In this document: one piece after another, positions 37,705 to 46,659 of the stretch
Position numbering within the stretch: position 1 is the first letter of the stretch
Layout: each line of letters begins with the position of its first letter
NCBI GenBank assembly: GCA_024743195.1
Contig: JANSXE010000003.1
Location: forward strand, 310,001 to 374,000
Source of the DNA: Alphaproteobacteria bacterium
GTDB lineage: Bacteria; Pseudomonadota; Alphaproteobacteria; UBA8366; Aestuariispiraceae
Reading direction: 5' to 3'
Length of the DNA: 64,000 bases
Notes under the pieces: model-generated
What the model was told of the DNA's origin: nothing
The model's database searches: none
What the model saw: the letters and a program-made list of their open reading frames with translations, nothing else
Program-made: the position numbers and the translations under genes

Positions 37705-38727
37705 ATGGGCGAGATGAGCATCGGCGTCGTGATTCCTCACAGGAATCACGAAACCCTGCTTCCCAGAGCAATCGACCGCTTGCTCGTCGACGAGGCTGCG
37801 GCCCCGGATTCGGTTGTCATCGTCGATGACTGCTCCGACGCACCGGCGCGTGAGATCGTGCGCGCGTTGGCGGCGCGGTCCCCGAAGATCACGCTGATCG
37901 AGCTGTCGGAACACAAGGGCGTGGTCGGCGCCCTGAATACGGGCGTCGAGGCGGTCGGGACGGATCTTGTTCACTGTTCCGCCGCAGACGACACCGTGGA
38001 TCTCCGATTGCTGGCGTCGGCCCAGGAAGGCTTCGCCTTGCGGCCGGAAGCCGCGATTTACTCCGGGCGCACCCGCCTGATCTCCGACGTCGACGACCGT
38101 GACCTCGGGGTCATTCCAAGCCCATCGCCTTTTGCTCGCAACGGTTGGGTCTCGCCCGAGGACGCCCGCCGAACGCTGATGCGCCGTGATGGGTGGATTT
38201 TCGGAAATTCGAGCGTTTATCGTCGCGATCGGCTGTTGGAGGCGGGCGGTTTCGACCCGGCCTTGAGCAGTTTCTGCGATGGGTACGCCCAACGCTATCT
38301 GGCGGCGCGTTGGGGCGCGCTGTTCGACGAAAAGGCCTACGGAGCCTGGCGGCGAAGCGACACCGGCGTCGCGGCGCGAACCAATCTGGATCCCGTCTTC
38401 CTGCTCGACGTCGGCGAGTGCGCGGCCGAGCGGTTCCGGGCCAATGCGCCGGAGATCTTTCCGAGGGGCTACGCCGAGCGCTGGCTGCGGCGGTGGATTA
38501 GCGGCGCCTTGTGCTTCCAACTTGACCGCGGCGTGTCGGCTGGACTGCGGGATCCTGCAATACGCCGATCCGTCCCGGCGCTTCCGCTCGTCCTTGCCGA
38601 CACGGCCCGAAGGCTAGGCCCGCTCGGGACGTCTTTGGCCAAACTGCTGATCTTCGCTGGCCTTCGGCCGTGGGACGCGACAAGCGTCGCGGGAGCGCGC
38701 CTAGCCTTGCGATTCCGTCGGGGCTGA
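37705..38727 (+). CDS. family 2 glycosyltransferase
   Basis: 340 residues. MSIGVVIPHRNHETLLPRAIDRLL opens a GT-A fold; VVIVDDCSDA follows, HCSAADDTVD carries the metal-binding acidic pair (~95), and GWIFGNSSVYRRDRLLEAGGF matches the acceptor-side GG-F motif. The N-terminus is soluble and the C-terminal ~60 residues are hydrophobic or amphipathic, suggesting peripheral membrane contact. It is expected to transfer one sugar during assembly of the glycan. It overlaps the convergent gene at 38701 by 27 bp. Confidence 0.87.
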   Translation: MGEMSIGVVIPHRNHETLLPRAIDRLLVDEAAAPDSVVIVDDCSDAPAREIVRALAARSPKITLIELSEHKGVVGALNTGVEAVGTDLVHCSAADDTVDLRLLASAQEGFALRPEAAIYSGRTRLISDVDDRDLGVIPSPSPFARNGWVSPEDARRTLMRRDGWIFGNSSVYRRDRLLEAGGFDPALSSFCDGYAQRYLAARWGALFDEKAYGAWRRSDTGVAARTNLDPVFLLDVGECAAERFRANAPEIFPRGYAERWLRRWISGALCFQLDRGVSAGLRDPAIRRSVPALPLVLADTARRLGPLGTSLAKLLIFAGLRPWDATSVAGARLALRFRRG

Positions 38728-39579
38728 GACTTCGCCGTTCGCTTCCTCATCGCGCTGGGCGGAGTACCCGTCCCGAAGATCGCCCGTAAAGGCTCCGACA
38801 CTGGTGCTTGTCTCGAGCGTGCCCATAAAGGGCGTATCCTGCGTCTTGCGGAAGACGAGGCATATGGCGATCGTCGGGACCTGGATCGCGTCCTGACGCG
38901 TCTCACGCTCATCCGTCCCGATGCGGCCGATACGGTCGGTGAGAACGGGAAAATAGATCTGATATTGTCGCGCGCCCGTGAAAATATTCTCGGCCCCTTC
39001 GCCCACGCCCTCGTACCACATATCGACGACTTCGTATTGGTTGTAGCCCGCCATGTCGAAGAAGAAGCGGCTCGTGTAGGTGAAATAGCCGTGGTCGACG
39101 AAGCCGACCGAGGGCAGAACGTGCATCATCAGCCCGCCCGGTTTAGCGGCTGAGTGTATGGCGTTGAAGGTGTTGATTTGATTGAGGATATGCTCGCTGG
39201 TCCCGCAATTGATCACGGTGTCATAGCGCCCGATCATATCCTGCGGCAGCGGGCGAATGTTCAAGTCGACCTGACGGGTCTTGTACCCGGCGGCGATGTC
39301 AATCGAATCGTATGTCATGCCCGCAAGCTCGAGCAACTCCCCCAGGAAGGCCTGGTTCAGGGCCTGCCCATCCGGACCCGTTCCCGAGCCGGCCGCAAGC
39401 CGCCCGACCACATCCTCGAGATCGGCCGGCGCGGGATCGACATGGCGCTTTACGAAGCCGCTCAACTGCTCCGCGGTGGACCCGTACAGGTTGGAGCTGC
39501 CGAAGTCGAGCAGAGCGCGCCCTTCGCCAAGAAGGCCGTACTTCTCCATCAACTCAATCGTGTAGTAGGACACACCCAT
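38701..39579 (-). CDS. SAM-methyltransferase-like protein (paralogue of 34375-35247)
   Basis: 292 residues from ATG 39579, with AAGGAG about 12 nt upstream. ALLDFGSSNLYGS is the motif-I equivalent near residue 23, and DTVINCGTSEHILNQINTFNAIHSAAKPGGLMMHVLPS is the motif IV/V region. As in its paralogue, an insert separates motifs I and II. The C-terminal ~40 residues are charged and low in complexity. It is probably a sugar methyltransferase, but the atypical motifs leave that open. It overlaps the convergent GT2 gene by 27 bp. The gap 39580-39722 is empty. Confidence 0.7.
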   Translation of the reverse strand: MGVSYYTIELMEKYGLLGEGRALLDFGSSNLYGSTAEQLSGFVKRHVDPAPADLEDVVGRLAAGSGTGPDGQALNQAFLGELLELAGMTYDSIDIAAGYKTRQVDLNIRPLPQDMIGRYDTVINCGTSEHILNQINTFNAIHSAAKPGGLMMHVLPSVGFVDHGYFTYTSRFFFDMAGYNQYEVVDMWYEGVGEGAENIFTGARQYQIYFPVLTDRIGRIGTDERETRQDAIQVPTIAICLVFRKTQDTPFMGTLETSTSVGAFTGDLRDGYSAQRDEEANGEVSAPTESQG

Positions 39580-39722
39580 CGGTTTGCACGGCTCCTTGGA
39601 ACTTGCCTGGACGGCGGTTGGTCTTCGCGTTCGGGCTTCGTATGTGGGGCGTCCGCGCCCTGCTGGCCAGAGCCGCCCATTTCACGCGCAGCGAACGCGC
39701 CCCAGTAGCGATCGGGGCTCGA

Positions 39723-40928
39723 TCAGGTCGGATAGTCTGCGTCGAAGATCGAGCGCGTGCTGGCTCTGAAGATCGAGAGAAAACGGCCGCCCGCGTCGAC
39801 GAACGCCTGATTGCGCGCAATGACCTTGTCTTCGTTCGAAATCGACAGCGCCAATAGACAAACGGCAATTCCCTCCGTCAACAGGTTGGAGGACGGCGCG
39901 ATGAGCAGGTCCGAGCCCGGTAGGTAGCGCCCCTGTTTTTCCGGCGTGTCGTCCGCGACGAATTCGATCAGATCGGCGACGCCCATGAAATTGACGAAGG
40001 CGCAGGCGAGGTGGCCAGCGCCGAAAAGGGCGATCTTGCCGTGTTTTTCACGCATCGATTCGAGCTGACGCCGCAGGTCGGCGCAGGCCGGCGCGAAGCC
40101 GCGCGCGTAGTCCCCGAGAAGGCCGATTTCGGACGCGGCGGCGTCGCTTGGCGTCGGCGTCCGAGGGGCGCCGGTCTTGCGCGCGATTTGCACCAGACAA
40201 TTCTCGAAGGGCAGGGGATGCACATCAATGTACTGGCTCTCGAAACCGCCGAGCGGCGGCAACATCTCGTAGGTCGCCGGAGTCAGATAGAGCGAGTGCT
40301 CTTCCCAAATCATGCAGTAGTCGCGCAGTGTCAGATTCTTGGTGCAGTCCGGAATTTCCAGCATCAAAAGTCCGCCCGGCTTCACCAGAGCCGCCAGACC
40401 CTGCATGAAGGCGGCCGGATCTTCGGTGTGCTCGGAAATGTGTCGGACGATGAGCAGGTCGGCTTGACCGTATTTGGCGGCCACAGCCGCCATACGCTCC
40501 GGCGTGGTGCGAATCTGGACCGTTTCAATGTTGGCGGCTGGGTTGTCGATCTCAAAGTCCGACAAGTGCGCGCGCCATGTCCGCTTGACGCCCTTGCGCT
40601 CGAACCGCTCGAGCGTCGTGTCGTCTTTGTATGTGAGGCCCGCGACGATGGACTCGGGACCGAGCTCGAAGGTTTCCAGAATCTTCTCGACGACCTCGTC
40701 CAGATGCTCCTCGGGCTCGCGTGCGGCGATGAAAGCGGGCGGGACGAGTTTCTCGTACGACACCGGTTGGCGAAGTTGGATCACGCCGCAGCGACCGCAT
40801 TGGCCGAGTGCGAGCGCGACGCGCGCTTCGGGCGCCGTTGGATCATCGCGCAGAAACGAGGAAACTGGGTGCTCGCCGACGTCCAGAGTGTCGTCCAGCA
40901 GTTTGTCCTCACAGATCAAACAACGCAT
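39723..40928 (-). CDS. C-methyltransferase-type protein lacking SAM motif I
   Basis: 401 residues from ATG 40928, with GGAGAG upstream. It has the three-part layout of sugar C-methyltransferases (TcaB9/NovU type). An N-terminal zinc domain carries MRCLICEDK and QCGRCGV. The central domain has GGLLMLEIPD and IWEEHSLYLTP, the substrate-site pattern. The C-terminal domain (FGAGHLACAFVNF) is also typical. Where motif I should read like DIGSNDG, this protein has SIVAGLTYKDDTTL, so SAM binding looks impaired. Its intact homologue is at 46660. The 357-bp divergent gap 40929-41285 shows no clear feature. Confidence 0.75.
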   Translation of the reverse strand: MRCLICEDKLLDDTLDVGEHPVSSFLRDDPTAPEARVALALGQCGRCGVIQLRQPVSYEKLVPPAFIAAREPEEHLDEVVEKILETFELGPESIVAGLTYKDDTTLERFERKGVKRTWRAHLSDFEIDNPAANIETVQIRTTPERMAAVAAKYGQADLLIVRHISEHTEDPAAFMQGLAALVKPGGLLMLEIPDCTKNLTLRDYCMIWEEHSLYLTPATYEMLPPLGGFESQYIDVHPLPFENCLVQIARKTGAPRTPTPSDAAASEIGLLGDYARGFAPACADLRRQLESMREKHGKIALFGAGHLACAFVNFMGVADLIEFVADDTPEKQGRYLPGSDLLIAPSSNLLTEGIAVCLLALSISNEDKVIARNQAFVDAGGRFLSIFRASTRSIFDADYPT

Positions 40929-41285
40929 GCATCTCTCCGAAACAGACCGGTTTGGCGCCGGCAGCCCGATGGTCACCCGCCTCGCTGGCCGGGGTGCGCG
41001 GGGCTCCGATTTACGATTTGCCTGGGCGTATCAATCCGTTCGAGCACGGTCAACGCGGAGCTTCGCTACGGCATCGGATTTTCTGGCACACCGTTCAATT
41101 AGGAATCTAGATGGAAAGTCATCGCGGAGGTCATTATTCGCGAGCGCGAACCGCTTCGCGTCGCCGTTCCCGACGGCTGTAGTATGGCAAATACCCCTCT
41201 GGTCTGCTAGAGCCAAGCGTCGCTCGCCGCCGGTGTTGGACGCGCAACCCCACTGTGACAAGTGTTGGTTGAAGGAGTTAGTGCA

Positions 41286-41978
41286 ATGAGTATCGATCAA
41301 AGCGTCTCTGATGTTCAGAGCTTGATGCAACGTAAGCGGGTCGAAGGCCTGATGGAGGCGGTTTACTATTGTTATGGCTCGGCTGTCGTCGGAGATATTG
41401 CCGAGTTCGGAACAATGACCGGAGCGACCGCCTATGGCATAGGCGTCGCGATGCTCGCGGTGGAGCGCCAGTATGGCCTTCCGGCGAAGAACCTCGACTT
41501 GTATGACAGTTTCGTCGGTTTGCCAGAACCAGATCGGACGCCGGACACTGGCTCGCCGCATGTCACGCTAGGTCATTGGGCGGCCGGGGGGTGCCAGGGA
41601 ATCAGCGTCACGGAGTTGGACGCGATGATGCGCGAGGCGCTTCCGGAGGATCGCTATAGGATTGTTGAGGGCTGGTATTCAGATACCGTTCCCAGTCTGC
41701 CCGGCGACAAACGGTACGCAATGCTTCATGTGGACTGCGACCTGTACGGCTCGACGATGGATTGCATGGTCCCGCTTTTCGAGAAGGGCCTCATCTCGCG
41801 AGGCTGCGCCGTCTGTTTTGATGACTGGATGTGCAACCAAGCGGATCCGGCCTTCGGGGAGCGTAAGGCGTTCGCCGAATTGGCCGAGAGGTTCGACATC
41901 CGGTGTTCTGACTGGGGAGCCTACACGTGGAGCGGCGCCCGGTTCATTATTCATGACTATAACGGTTGCCCGAAATGA
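41286..41978 (+). CDS. TylF-like class I SAM methyltransferase (first of pair)
   Basis: 230 residues from ATG 41286, with AAGGAG upstream; the ORF track's GTG start is less likely. Motif I is GDIAEFGTMTGATAY, then LYDSFVGLPEPD as motif II, and LHVDCDLYGSTMDCM as the metal/SAM region with an acidic pair. These are features of macrocin O-methyltransferase (TylF/MycF) relatives, which methylate sugar hydroxyls with Mg2+. Its stop overlaps the start of a second TylF-like gene (ATGA), so the pair is coupled. Confidence 0.82.
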   Translation: MSIDQSVSDVQSLMQRKRVEGLMEAVYYCYGSAVVGDIAEFGTMTGATAYGIGVAMLAVERQYGLPAKNLDLYDSFVGLPEPDRTPDTGSPHVTLGHWAAGGCQGISVTELDAMMREALPEDRYRIVEGWYSDTVPSLPGDKRYAMLHVDCDLYGSTMDCMVPLFEKGLISRGCAVCFDDWMCNQADPAFGERKAFAELAERFDIRCSDWGAYTWSGARFIIHDYNGCPK

Positions 41979-43042
41979 CGGCGTCAGAAAACGACGCAGC
42001 CGGGCCAGAGGCCCAGGATGGAGGCGCGGCTGGCCAAGAGAGTCTGCGCCTCGACCCCACGGCCGTTGTGGCGCAATGCCGTGCGGGCGTGGCCTCACGG
42101 GACGTCGTCATGGCGTTGGTGGCCGAGTTGATGCAGGCCGGTGAGGCTGTTCCGTTGGAGGTCGAACGCTGCGCGCTTGAGTTCTACATCGCCGAAGACG
42201 CCAGCCGGGTGGATTTGAAGCGCCGACTGTTGAGCGTCTATCGGGAACTCGATCGGCAACCGCCGGATGGACTGGAACAGATGGTGCGCGACTCCTTCAT
42301 CACGGAGGAGCGCGAAACCGACTATCAGGAGATGATGGCCGATTACGGCCGGTCCGTCGGGCAACAGGATATGGAGCCGGCCTTCCTGGAGGACTTGGCC
42401 AAGGTGCGGCGCTTCACGATGACGTCGGTCGAACGGCTGTATGCGCTCTGGGACGCCGTGCGCTACGTGGCGCGATCGGGATTGGAGGGAGACCTTGTGG
42501 AGGCCGGCGTATGGCGCGGCGGAAGCATGATGACGGCCGCCTTGTCGCTTCAGCGGTCCGGCGACATGACGCGCACTCTCTGGCTCTTCGACACGTTCTC
42601 CGGGCTGCCGGCGCCGGATGAAGAACTCGACGTCGACATCCTTGGCAACCGGGCCATCGACGGCTGGCGTCCGCGCGCGGAAAGCGCGGAGTCGTCCCTC
42701 TGGGCCTACGCCGACGAAGCCGACGTCCGCGCGAACATGGCCACTACCGGATACCCCGAAGGCCGGTTGCGCTTCGTGAAAGGCATGGTGGAGGAGACCG
42801 TTCCGAAGGAAGCGCCGGAGCGGATTGCTTTGCTGCGCATCGACACGGATTGGTACGCGTCCTACAAGCATTTGCTGGAGCATCTTTACGATCGGGTGAC
42901 GCCCGGAGGGCTGGTCATATTCGACGATTACGGCCAGTTTCTTGGCGCGCGACAGGCGGTGGACGAGTTCCGTGAAGCGCGTGGGCTCTCCGCCCCGATG
43001 TTTCGCGTCGATTTCTCTTGTCGGATCATGCCGAAATTCTGA
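41975..43042 (+). CDS. TylF-like class I SAM methyltransferase (second of pair)
   Basis: 355 residues from ATG 41975, four bases before the end of the preceding gene. The N-terminal ~135 residues are a helical, charged extension that is not part of the enzyme fold. The core has GDLVEAGVWRGGSMM (motif I), LFDTFSGLPAPDEE and LLRIDTDWYASYKHLLEHL with the acidic metal pair, then GGLVIFDDYGQF. This is the macrocin O-methyltransferase pattern. It probably O-methylates a sugar of the exported glycan, next to the similar enzyme upstream. Confidence 0.86.
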   Translation: MTASENDAAGPEAQDGGAAGQESLRLDPTAVVAQCRAGVASRDVVMALVAELMQAGEAVPLEVERCALEFYIAEDASRVDLKRRLLSVYRELDRQPPDGLEQMVRDSFITEERETDYQEMMADYGRSVGQQDMEPAFLEDLAKVRRFTMTSVERLYALWDAVRYVARSGLEGDLVEAGVWRGGSMMTAALSLQRSGDMTRTLWLFDTFSGLPAPDEELDVDILGNRAIDGWRPRAESAESSLWAYADEADVRANMATTGYPEGRLRFVKGMVEETVPKEAPERIALLRIDTDWYASYKHLLEHLYDRVTPGGLVIFDDYGQFLGARQAVDEFREARGLSAPMFRVDFSCRIMPKF

Positions 43043-43160
43043 GACGGCGGGAATGAGGGTCGGTCCGGCGGTTTGCGCGTCGGGTCTAGGGTGCGTCGGC
43101 GGACGCGGCGGCGGGTCTTGGGCGAGATTAAGATCGCTGGCGGCGTCGGAGGTGAAGCGT

Positions 43161-43679
43161 ATGATCGAAGCGGGGCGATACCGCCAGGTCGCGGACGAGG
43201 TGTTCTACGCGACCGACCCTTTCGCGACCGCGGGGCCGGAGGCGATAGAGTTGATCAAGCAAACCGCCCTGGCCTCGCCGCGGCGGCGCGCTCGCATCTG
43301 CTTTCATCCCGACCCGCAAGCCGCGGCGCAGGAAATGCTGATCGCCATGGGCGGGGCTTCCTACGTGCGACCGCATCGGCACTTCGGAAAGAGTGAAACT
43401 CTGACGGTCCTGGAAGGCGCTGCGACGGCGCTGTTGTTTGACGAGGCCGGAAGCGTCACGCAGCGCGCGCCCATGGGCAGCTATGGTTCCGGCCGGCCTT
43501 TCTTCTATCGGATGCCCCCCGACGTTTTTCACACGCTGATCTTCGAGTGCGAGATGTTCGTTTACCTGGAAACCACGACCGGCCCCTTCGACCCCGCGAT
43601 GTCCGAAGGAGCCCAGTGGGCTCCGCCGGAGAGCGATCCGGAAGCGGGGCGGGCGTTCCTCAGCCGCCTCGACGGCTGA
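43161..43679 (+). CDS. WbuC-like cupin protein
   Basis: 172 residues from ATG 43161, with GGAGGTGAAG just upstream; an ATG about 108 bp earlier is an alternative. The core matches the WbuC cupin family of O-antigen loci: ASPRRRARICFHPDP, YVRPHRHFGKSETLTVLEG (cupin His-x-His and Glu), PDVFHTLI and YLETTTGPFDP. A metal-binding small-molecule enzyme, perhaps a sugar isomerase or epimerase, is likely, but no WbuC reaction is established to my knowledge. It lies between the TylF-like pair and paralogue B. Confidence 0.82.
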   Translation: MIEAGRYRQVADEVFYATDPFATAGPEAIELIKQTALASPRRRARICFHPDPQAAAQEMLIAMGGASYVRPHRHFGKSETLTVLEGAATALLFDEAGSVTQRAPMGSYGSGRPFFYRMPPDVFHTLIFECEMFVYLETTTGPFDPAMSEGAQWAPPESDPEAGRAFLSRLDG

Positions 43680-43710
43680 CGACCGCGTTTGGCGGCGAGG
43701 AAGGCTGGGA

Positions 43711-45672
43711 GTGAAAGTGCGGGCGCCGAATAAGGGGCGACGACCGAAGGCGCGGATGATCGCGGTTATCTGGGGGCGCCGCTACGTTGAACTGTTCGCG
43801 CGCGTCGCGCTTCCGTCTTATCTGGCGCCCGGGAACATCCCTGCGCTCGCCGACCGTTTCGACCTGGATGTTCTCATCATGACGACGGATGAGAGCGTGC
43901 CTGTCTTCGAGGCGGAACCCGGCTTCGCCGCGCTCCAGGCGCTTTGCCCCGTCGAATACTGTTCGATCGACGATCTCGTGACGAACGGCCTCTATGGCGT
44001 GACCCTGACGCTCGCGTACGCGCGGGGCGTCCGGTCCGCCGGCGCCGACCAGACCGAGACCCTCTTCCTGTTTATGAATTCGGACTTCGTCCTCGCGGAC
44101 GGATCCCTCGCATTCGTCGCCGATCGGATGATGCAGCCAGACGCCCGGTGCCTCCTGGCCCCGTCGCTGCGGGTTCGGAGCGAACTGGCGACGCCTCGCT
44201 TGATCGAGGCGATCGACGAACAGAGCGGGGCGCTCGCGATGGCGCCGCGCGACATGGCGTCTTTCGCCTTCGGTTGCCTTCACCCGACCGTCATCGCCAA
44301 AACCGTCACGCAGGATCTGCTGGCGTCCAGGACCTACAACCAGATCTACTGGCAGGTGGACGACGCGACTTTGCTGGCGCGGCATCATCTCATTTTCATG
44401 TTGGCGATCCGACCTGAACGGCCGATGCCGGCGGTTCGCTCCTATTGCGACTATGGGTTCGTCCCCGACCTGATCCCAAGCGGCAAATGGATCGTCGCGG
44501 ACGATTCGGATGATTGTCTGATGCTGGAACTTCAGCAAACGGAGCAGGAGCGCGACTTGCTGTTCGCAGGCGGCCCGGATCCGAGCGCCATCGCAGCCGG
44601 GCTCGCGGAGTGGACCACGAAAGAGCAGCGTCAGGTCGCTCAGCGCGACATCGTCTTTCACAGCCGTGCTTTGCCTTCCGAGCTTGAGAGCGGGAAGTGC
44701 GCCCTTGCCGATTTCATGTCGGTGGTCCAGGCCGCGATGAAGAGTCCGCCGATCGATCATGTGGACCATCCATACTGGACGCCCGCGATTCGGGTCTGGA
44801 GTCTCTTGCGTACGGAATCCCGCGCAGGCGCCGGATCGCCGCCTGAACCGCCGCCTGAACTGCCGCAGGAGGTTCGGGCTGGAGCCGGGCCGGCTGCATC
44901 GGCGCGGTTCGGGGATCTGTACCTGCGCGTTCTCCGACGCGCACGGGCGCTGCGCGGCCAGGGAATGCGGGTTGCGGTCTGGCATTACCTTTGGCCGGAC
45001 TGTCAGTTGATGCAGGAGGCGATCGACGCGCTCGCCGTCGTCAACGGGGCCCGGGTGCTGGCGATAGATGCGGGAGACGGGGCGTTGTCCGTCGAAGCCG
45101 GTCGAACCCTCGGCGCGCACGTCGGGTCTTTGGATCAACTCTTCGACGCGCCGGGTCGGTTCGACGACAGGTACGACGAGATTTTAGTCCGCCTGCCAGG
45201 GGAGAGGGCGGAAGACGCCGGCCGCGTCGCCGAGAGCGCCGGCCCAATGCTCGCCGCGGGCGGCGTGCTTCGGCTCTGGATCCATCATCCCGGCGCCTGG
45301 TCGGGCCCGCCCAGCCTTCGCGAGCACATCCCGTTTCAGATCGAACGTCTGATCCCCTCCGATTGGCTCGGCTGGTCTTTAGGGACCCGCTATGTGGGCG
45401 GACGACTCCGCAGGCGTCTCCGTTCCATCGAGGCGGCGTGTCTGAAGGCGCTGTGGCCGGGAAGCATGAAACGGCTCCCGGCGTCTCTCATCGCGGCGAC
45501 GTTCCTGCCCATCGTTGCGTTTGCTGTCGCGATCGACAACAGGCGCCAGGTCGCCCGACGCGTCGACGCTCCTCCCGCATTCTGCACCAGCATCCTGTTG
45601 ACGATGCGGCGGCGTGTCGACGCTCACGGAACCAGTGAGAGCGGAGGCCGCGGCCGATACCGTTCTGCGTGA
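43711..45672 (+). CDS. large two-part glycan-locus protein of unknown function (paralogue B)
   Basis: 653 residues from GTG 43711, with AGGAAGG upstream; ATG 43756 (MIAVIWGRRYVE) is an alternative. It parallels paralogue A: AVIWGRRYVELFARVALPSY, FLFMNSDFVLADGSL, a shared SYCDYGFVPDL segment, DDSDD and DHVDHPYW. The middle has a Pro/Glu-rich linker (PPEPPPELPQE). The C-terminal part contains VLAIDAGDGALSVEAGRTLG, a better preserved SAM-motif-like loop than in A, and ends with a transmembrane helix (SLIAATFLPIVAFAVAI). An unusual glycosyltransferase-methyltransferase-like architecture is possible, but the family is not recognised. Confidence 0.68.
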   Translation: MKVRAPNKGRRPKARMIAVIWGRRYVELFARVALPSYLAPGNIPALADRFDLDVLIMTTDESVPVFEAEPGFAALQALCPVEYCSIDDLVTNGLYGVTLTLAYARGVRSAGADQTETLFLFMNSDFVLADGSLAFVADRMMQPDARCLLAPSLRVRSELATPRLIEAIDEQSGALAMAPRDMASFAFGCLHPTVIAKTVTQDLLASRTYNQIYWQVDDATLLARHHLIFMLAIRPERPMPAVRSYCDYGFVPDLIPSGKWIVADDSDDCLMLELQQTEQERDLLFAGGPDPSAIAAGLAEWTTKEQRQVAQRDIVFHSRALPSELESGKCALADFMSVVQAAMKSPPIDHVDHPYWTPAIRVWSLLRTESRAGAGSPPEPPPELPQEVRAGAGPAASARFGDLYLRVLRRARALRGQGMRVAVWHYLWPDCQLMQEAIDALAVVNGARVLAIDAGDGALSVEAGRTLGAHVGSLDQLFDAPGRFDDRYDEILVRLPGERAEDAGRVAESAGPMLAAGGVLRLWIHHPGAWSGPPSLREHIPFQIERLIPSDWLGWSLGTRYVGGRLRRRLRSIEAACLKALWPGSMKRLPASLIAATFLPIVAFAVAIDNRRQVARRVDAPPAFCTSILLTMRRRVDAHGTSESGGRGRYRSA

Positions 45673-45733
45673 GCGTCGTTGACATCCAAGCGCGCACTTG
45701 CCATTAGCGGGGCGTCCAATCTGTGGGGGCACT

Positions 45734-46624
45734 ATGGCGAATGGCGGAAGTTTCCTTGTTGTCGGCGGCGACAGCTTGGTCGGGGGCTGGACGGTTCGCG
45801 CGCTCGCGGCGCGCGGCCATGACGTTTTGGCGTCGACACGCCGCCAAGAGACGCTTGGAGACGGCCGCGTGCTCGTGGATTTCGAGCGCGAGGAGACGTA
45901 CCGGGCGCCGGAAGGGGTGGACTACGCGTTCGTGATCGCTGCGGCGACCAACTATGAACGGTGTGAGACGGACCCCATGGCCAGGGTGATCAATGTCGAA
46001 TTGATCCCGCGGTTGGTTGGATCGCTGCTCGAGCAGGGCGTCTTTGTCACGTTCATCTCGACGAACTCCGTGTTCGGCGGGGAACGGCCCTGGCCCCATG
46101 AGGACGACCCGCATGCGCCCGGCATCGCCTATGCTCAGCAAAAGTCGGACGGCGAAGCCGAGATCCTTCGGCGCGCCGACGCCCTGGGCGCGCGAGAGCG
46201 GTTGAACGTCACGCGCCTGACGAAGATCATGGAGGCGGACACGCCGCCGCTGCCGACCTGGCTTTCGGCTTGGCGGAAGAATGACGTCGTCACGCCCTTC
46301 GCAGACCTGATTTTCGCGCCGATGTCCGTCCAGTTCGTCAGCGAGTCGCTGGCCACGATCGGTGAGAAGCGGGCGCCTGGCAATCTGCACCTGTCCGGGG
46401 CCGAGAATGTCAGTTATGTCCAGTTCGCCGAGGCCGTGGCGACCCACCTAGGCGTCGACCGCGCGCTGATCGAGGCGACGACCGCGACCGAGAAGGGCGT
46501 GCGCATCGCCTTCAAGCCGACCTATAGCGGGCTCGGCATGACGCGAACGACGGATGTTACCGGCCTGAAGCCTCAATCCCTGGACGATCTGGTTCGGGAC
46601 TTGTTCGGCCAACAGGGTCAGTGA
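45734..46624 (+). CDS. RmlD-like short-chain dehydrogenase/reductase
   Basis: 296 residues from ATG 45734. The NAD(P)-binding motif is FLVVGGDSLVGGWTV; the active site has STNSVFGG and the YAQQKSDGE Tyr-x-x-x-Lys pair near residue 133. The segment DYAFVIAAATNYERCE resembles dTDP-4-dehydrorhamnose reductases (RmlD) and similar extended SDRs. It probably reduces or epimerises an NDP-4-keto sugar made by the dehydratase-like SDR at 50348. It begins a run of same-strand genes reaching to 58659. Confidence 0.83.
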   Translation: MANGGSFLVVGGDSLVGGWTVRALAARGHDVLASTRRQETLGDGRVLVDFEREETYRAPEGVDYAFVIAAATNYERCETDPMARVINVELIPRLVGSLLEQGVFVTFISTNSVFGGERPWPHEDDPHAPGIAYAQQKSDGEAEILRRADALGARERLNVTRLTKIMEADTPPLPTWLSAWRKNDVVTPFADLIFAPMSVQFVSESLATIGEKRAPGNLHLSGAENVSYVQFAEAVATHLGVDRALIEATTATEKGVRIAFKPTYSGLGMTRTTDVTGLKPQSLDDLVRDLFGQQGQ

Positions 46625-46659
46625 GTCAGCCGCTTTGAATGCAAGGGGGACTTGCGACG

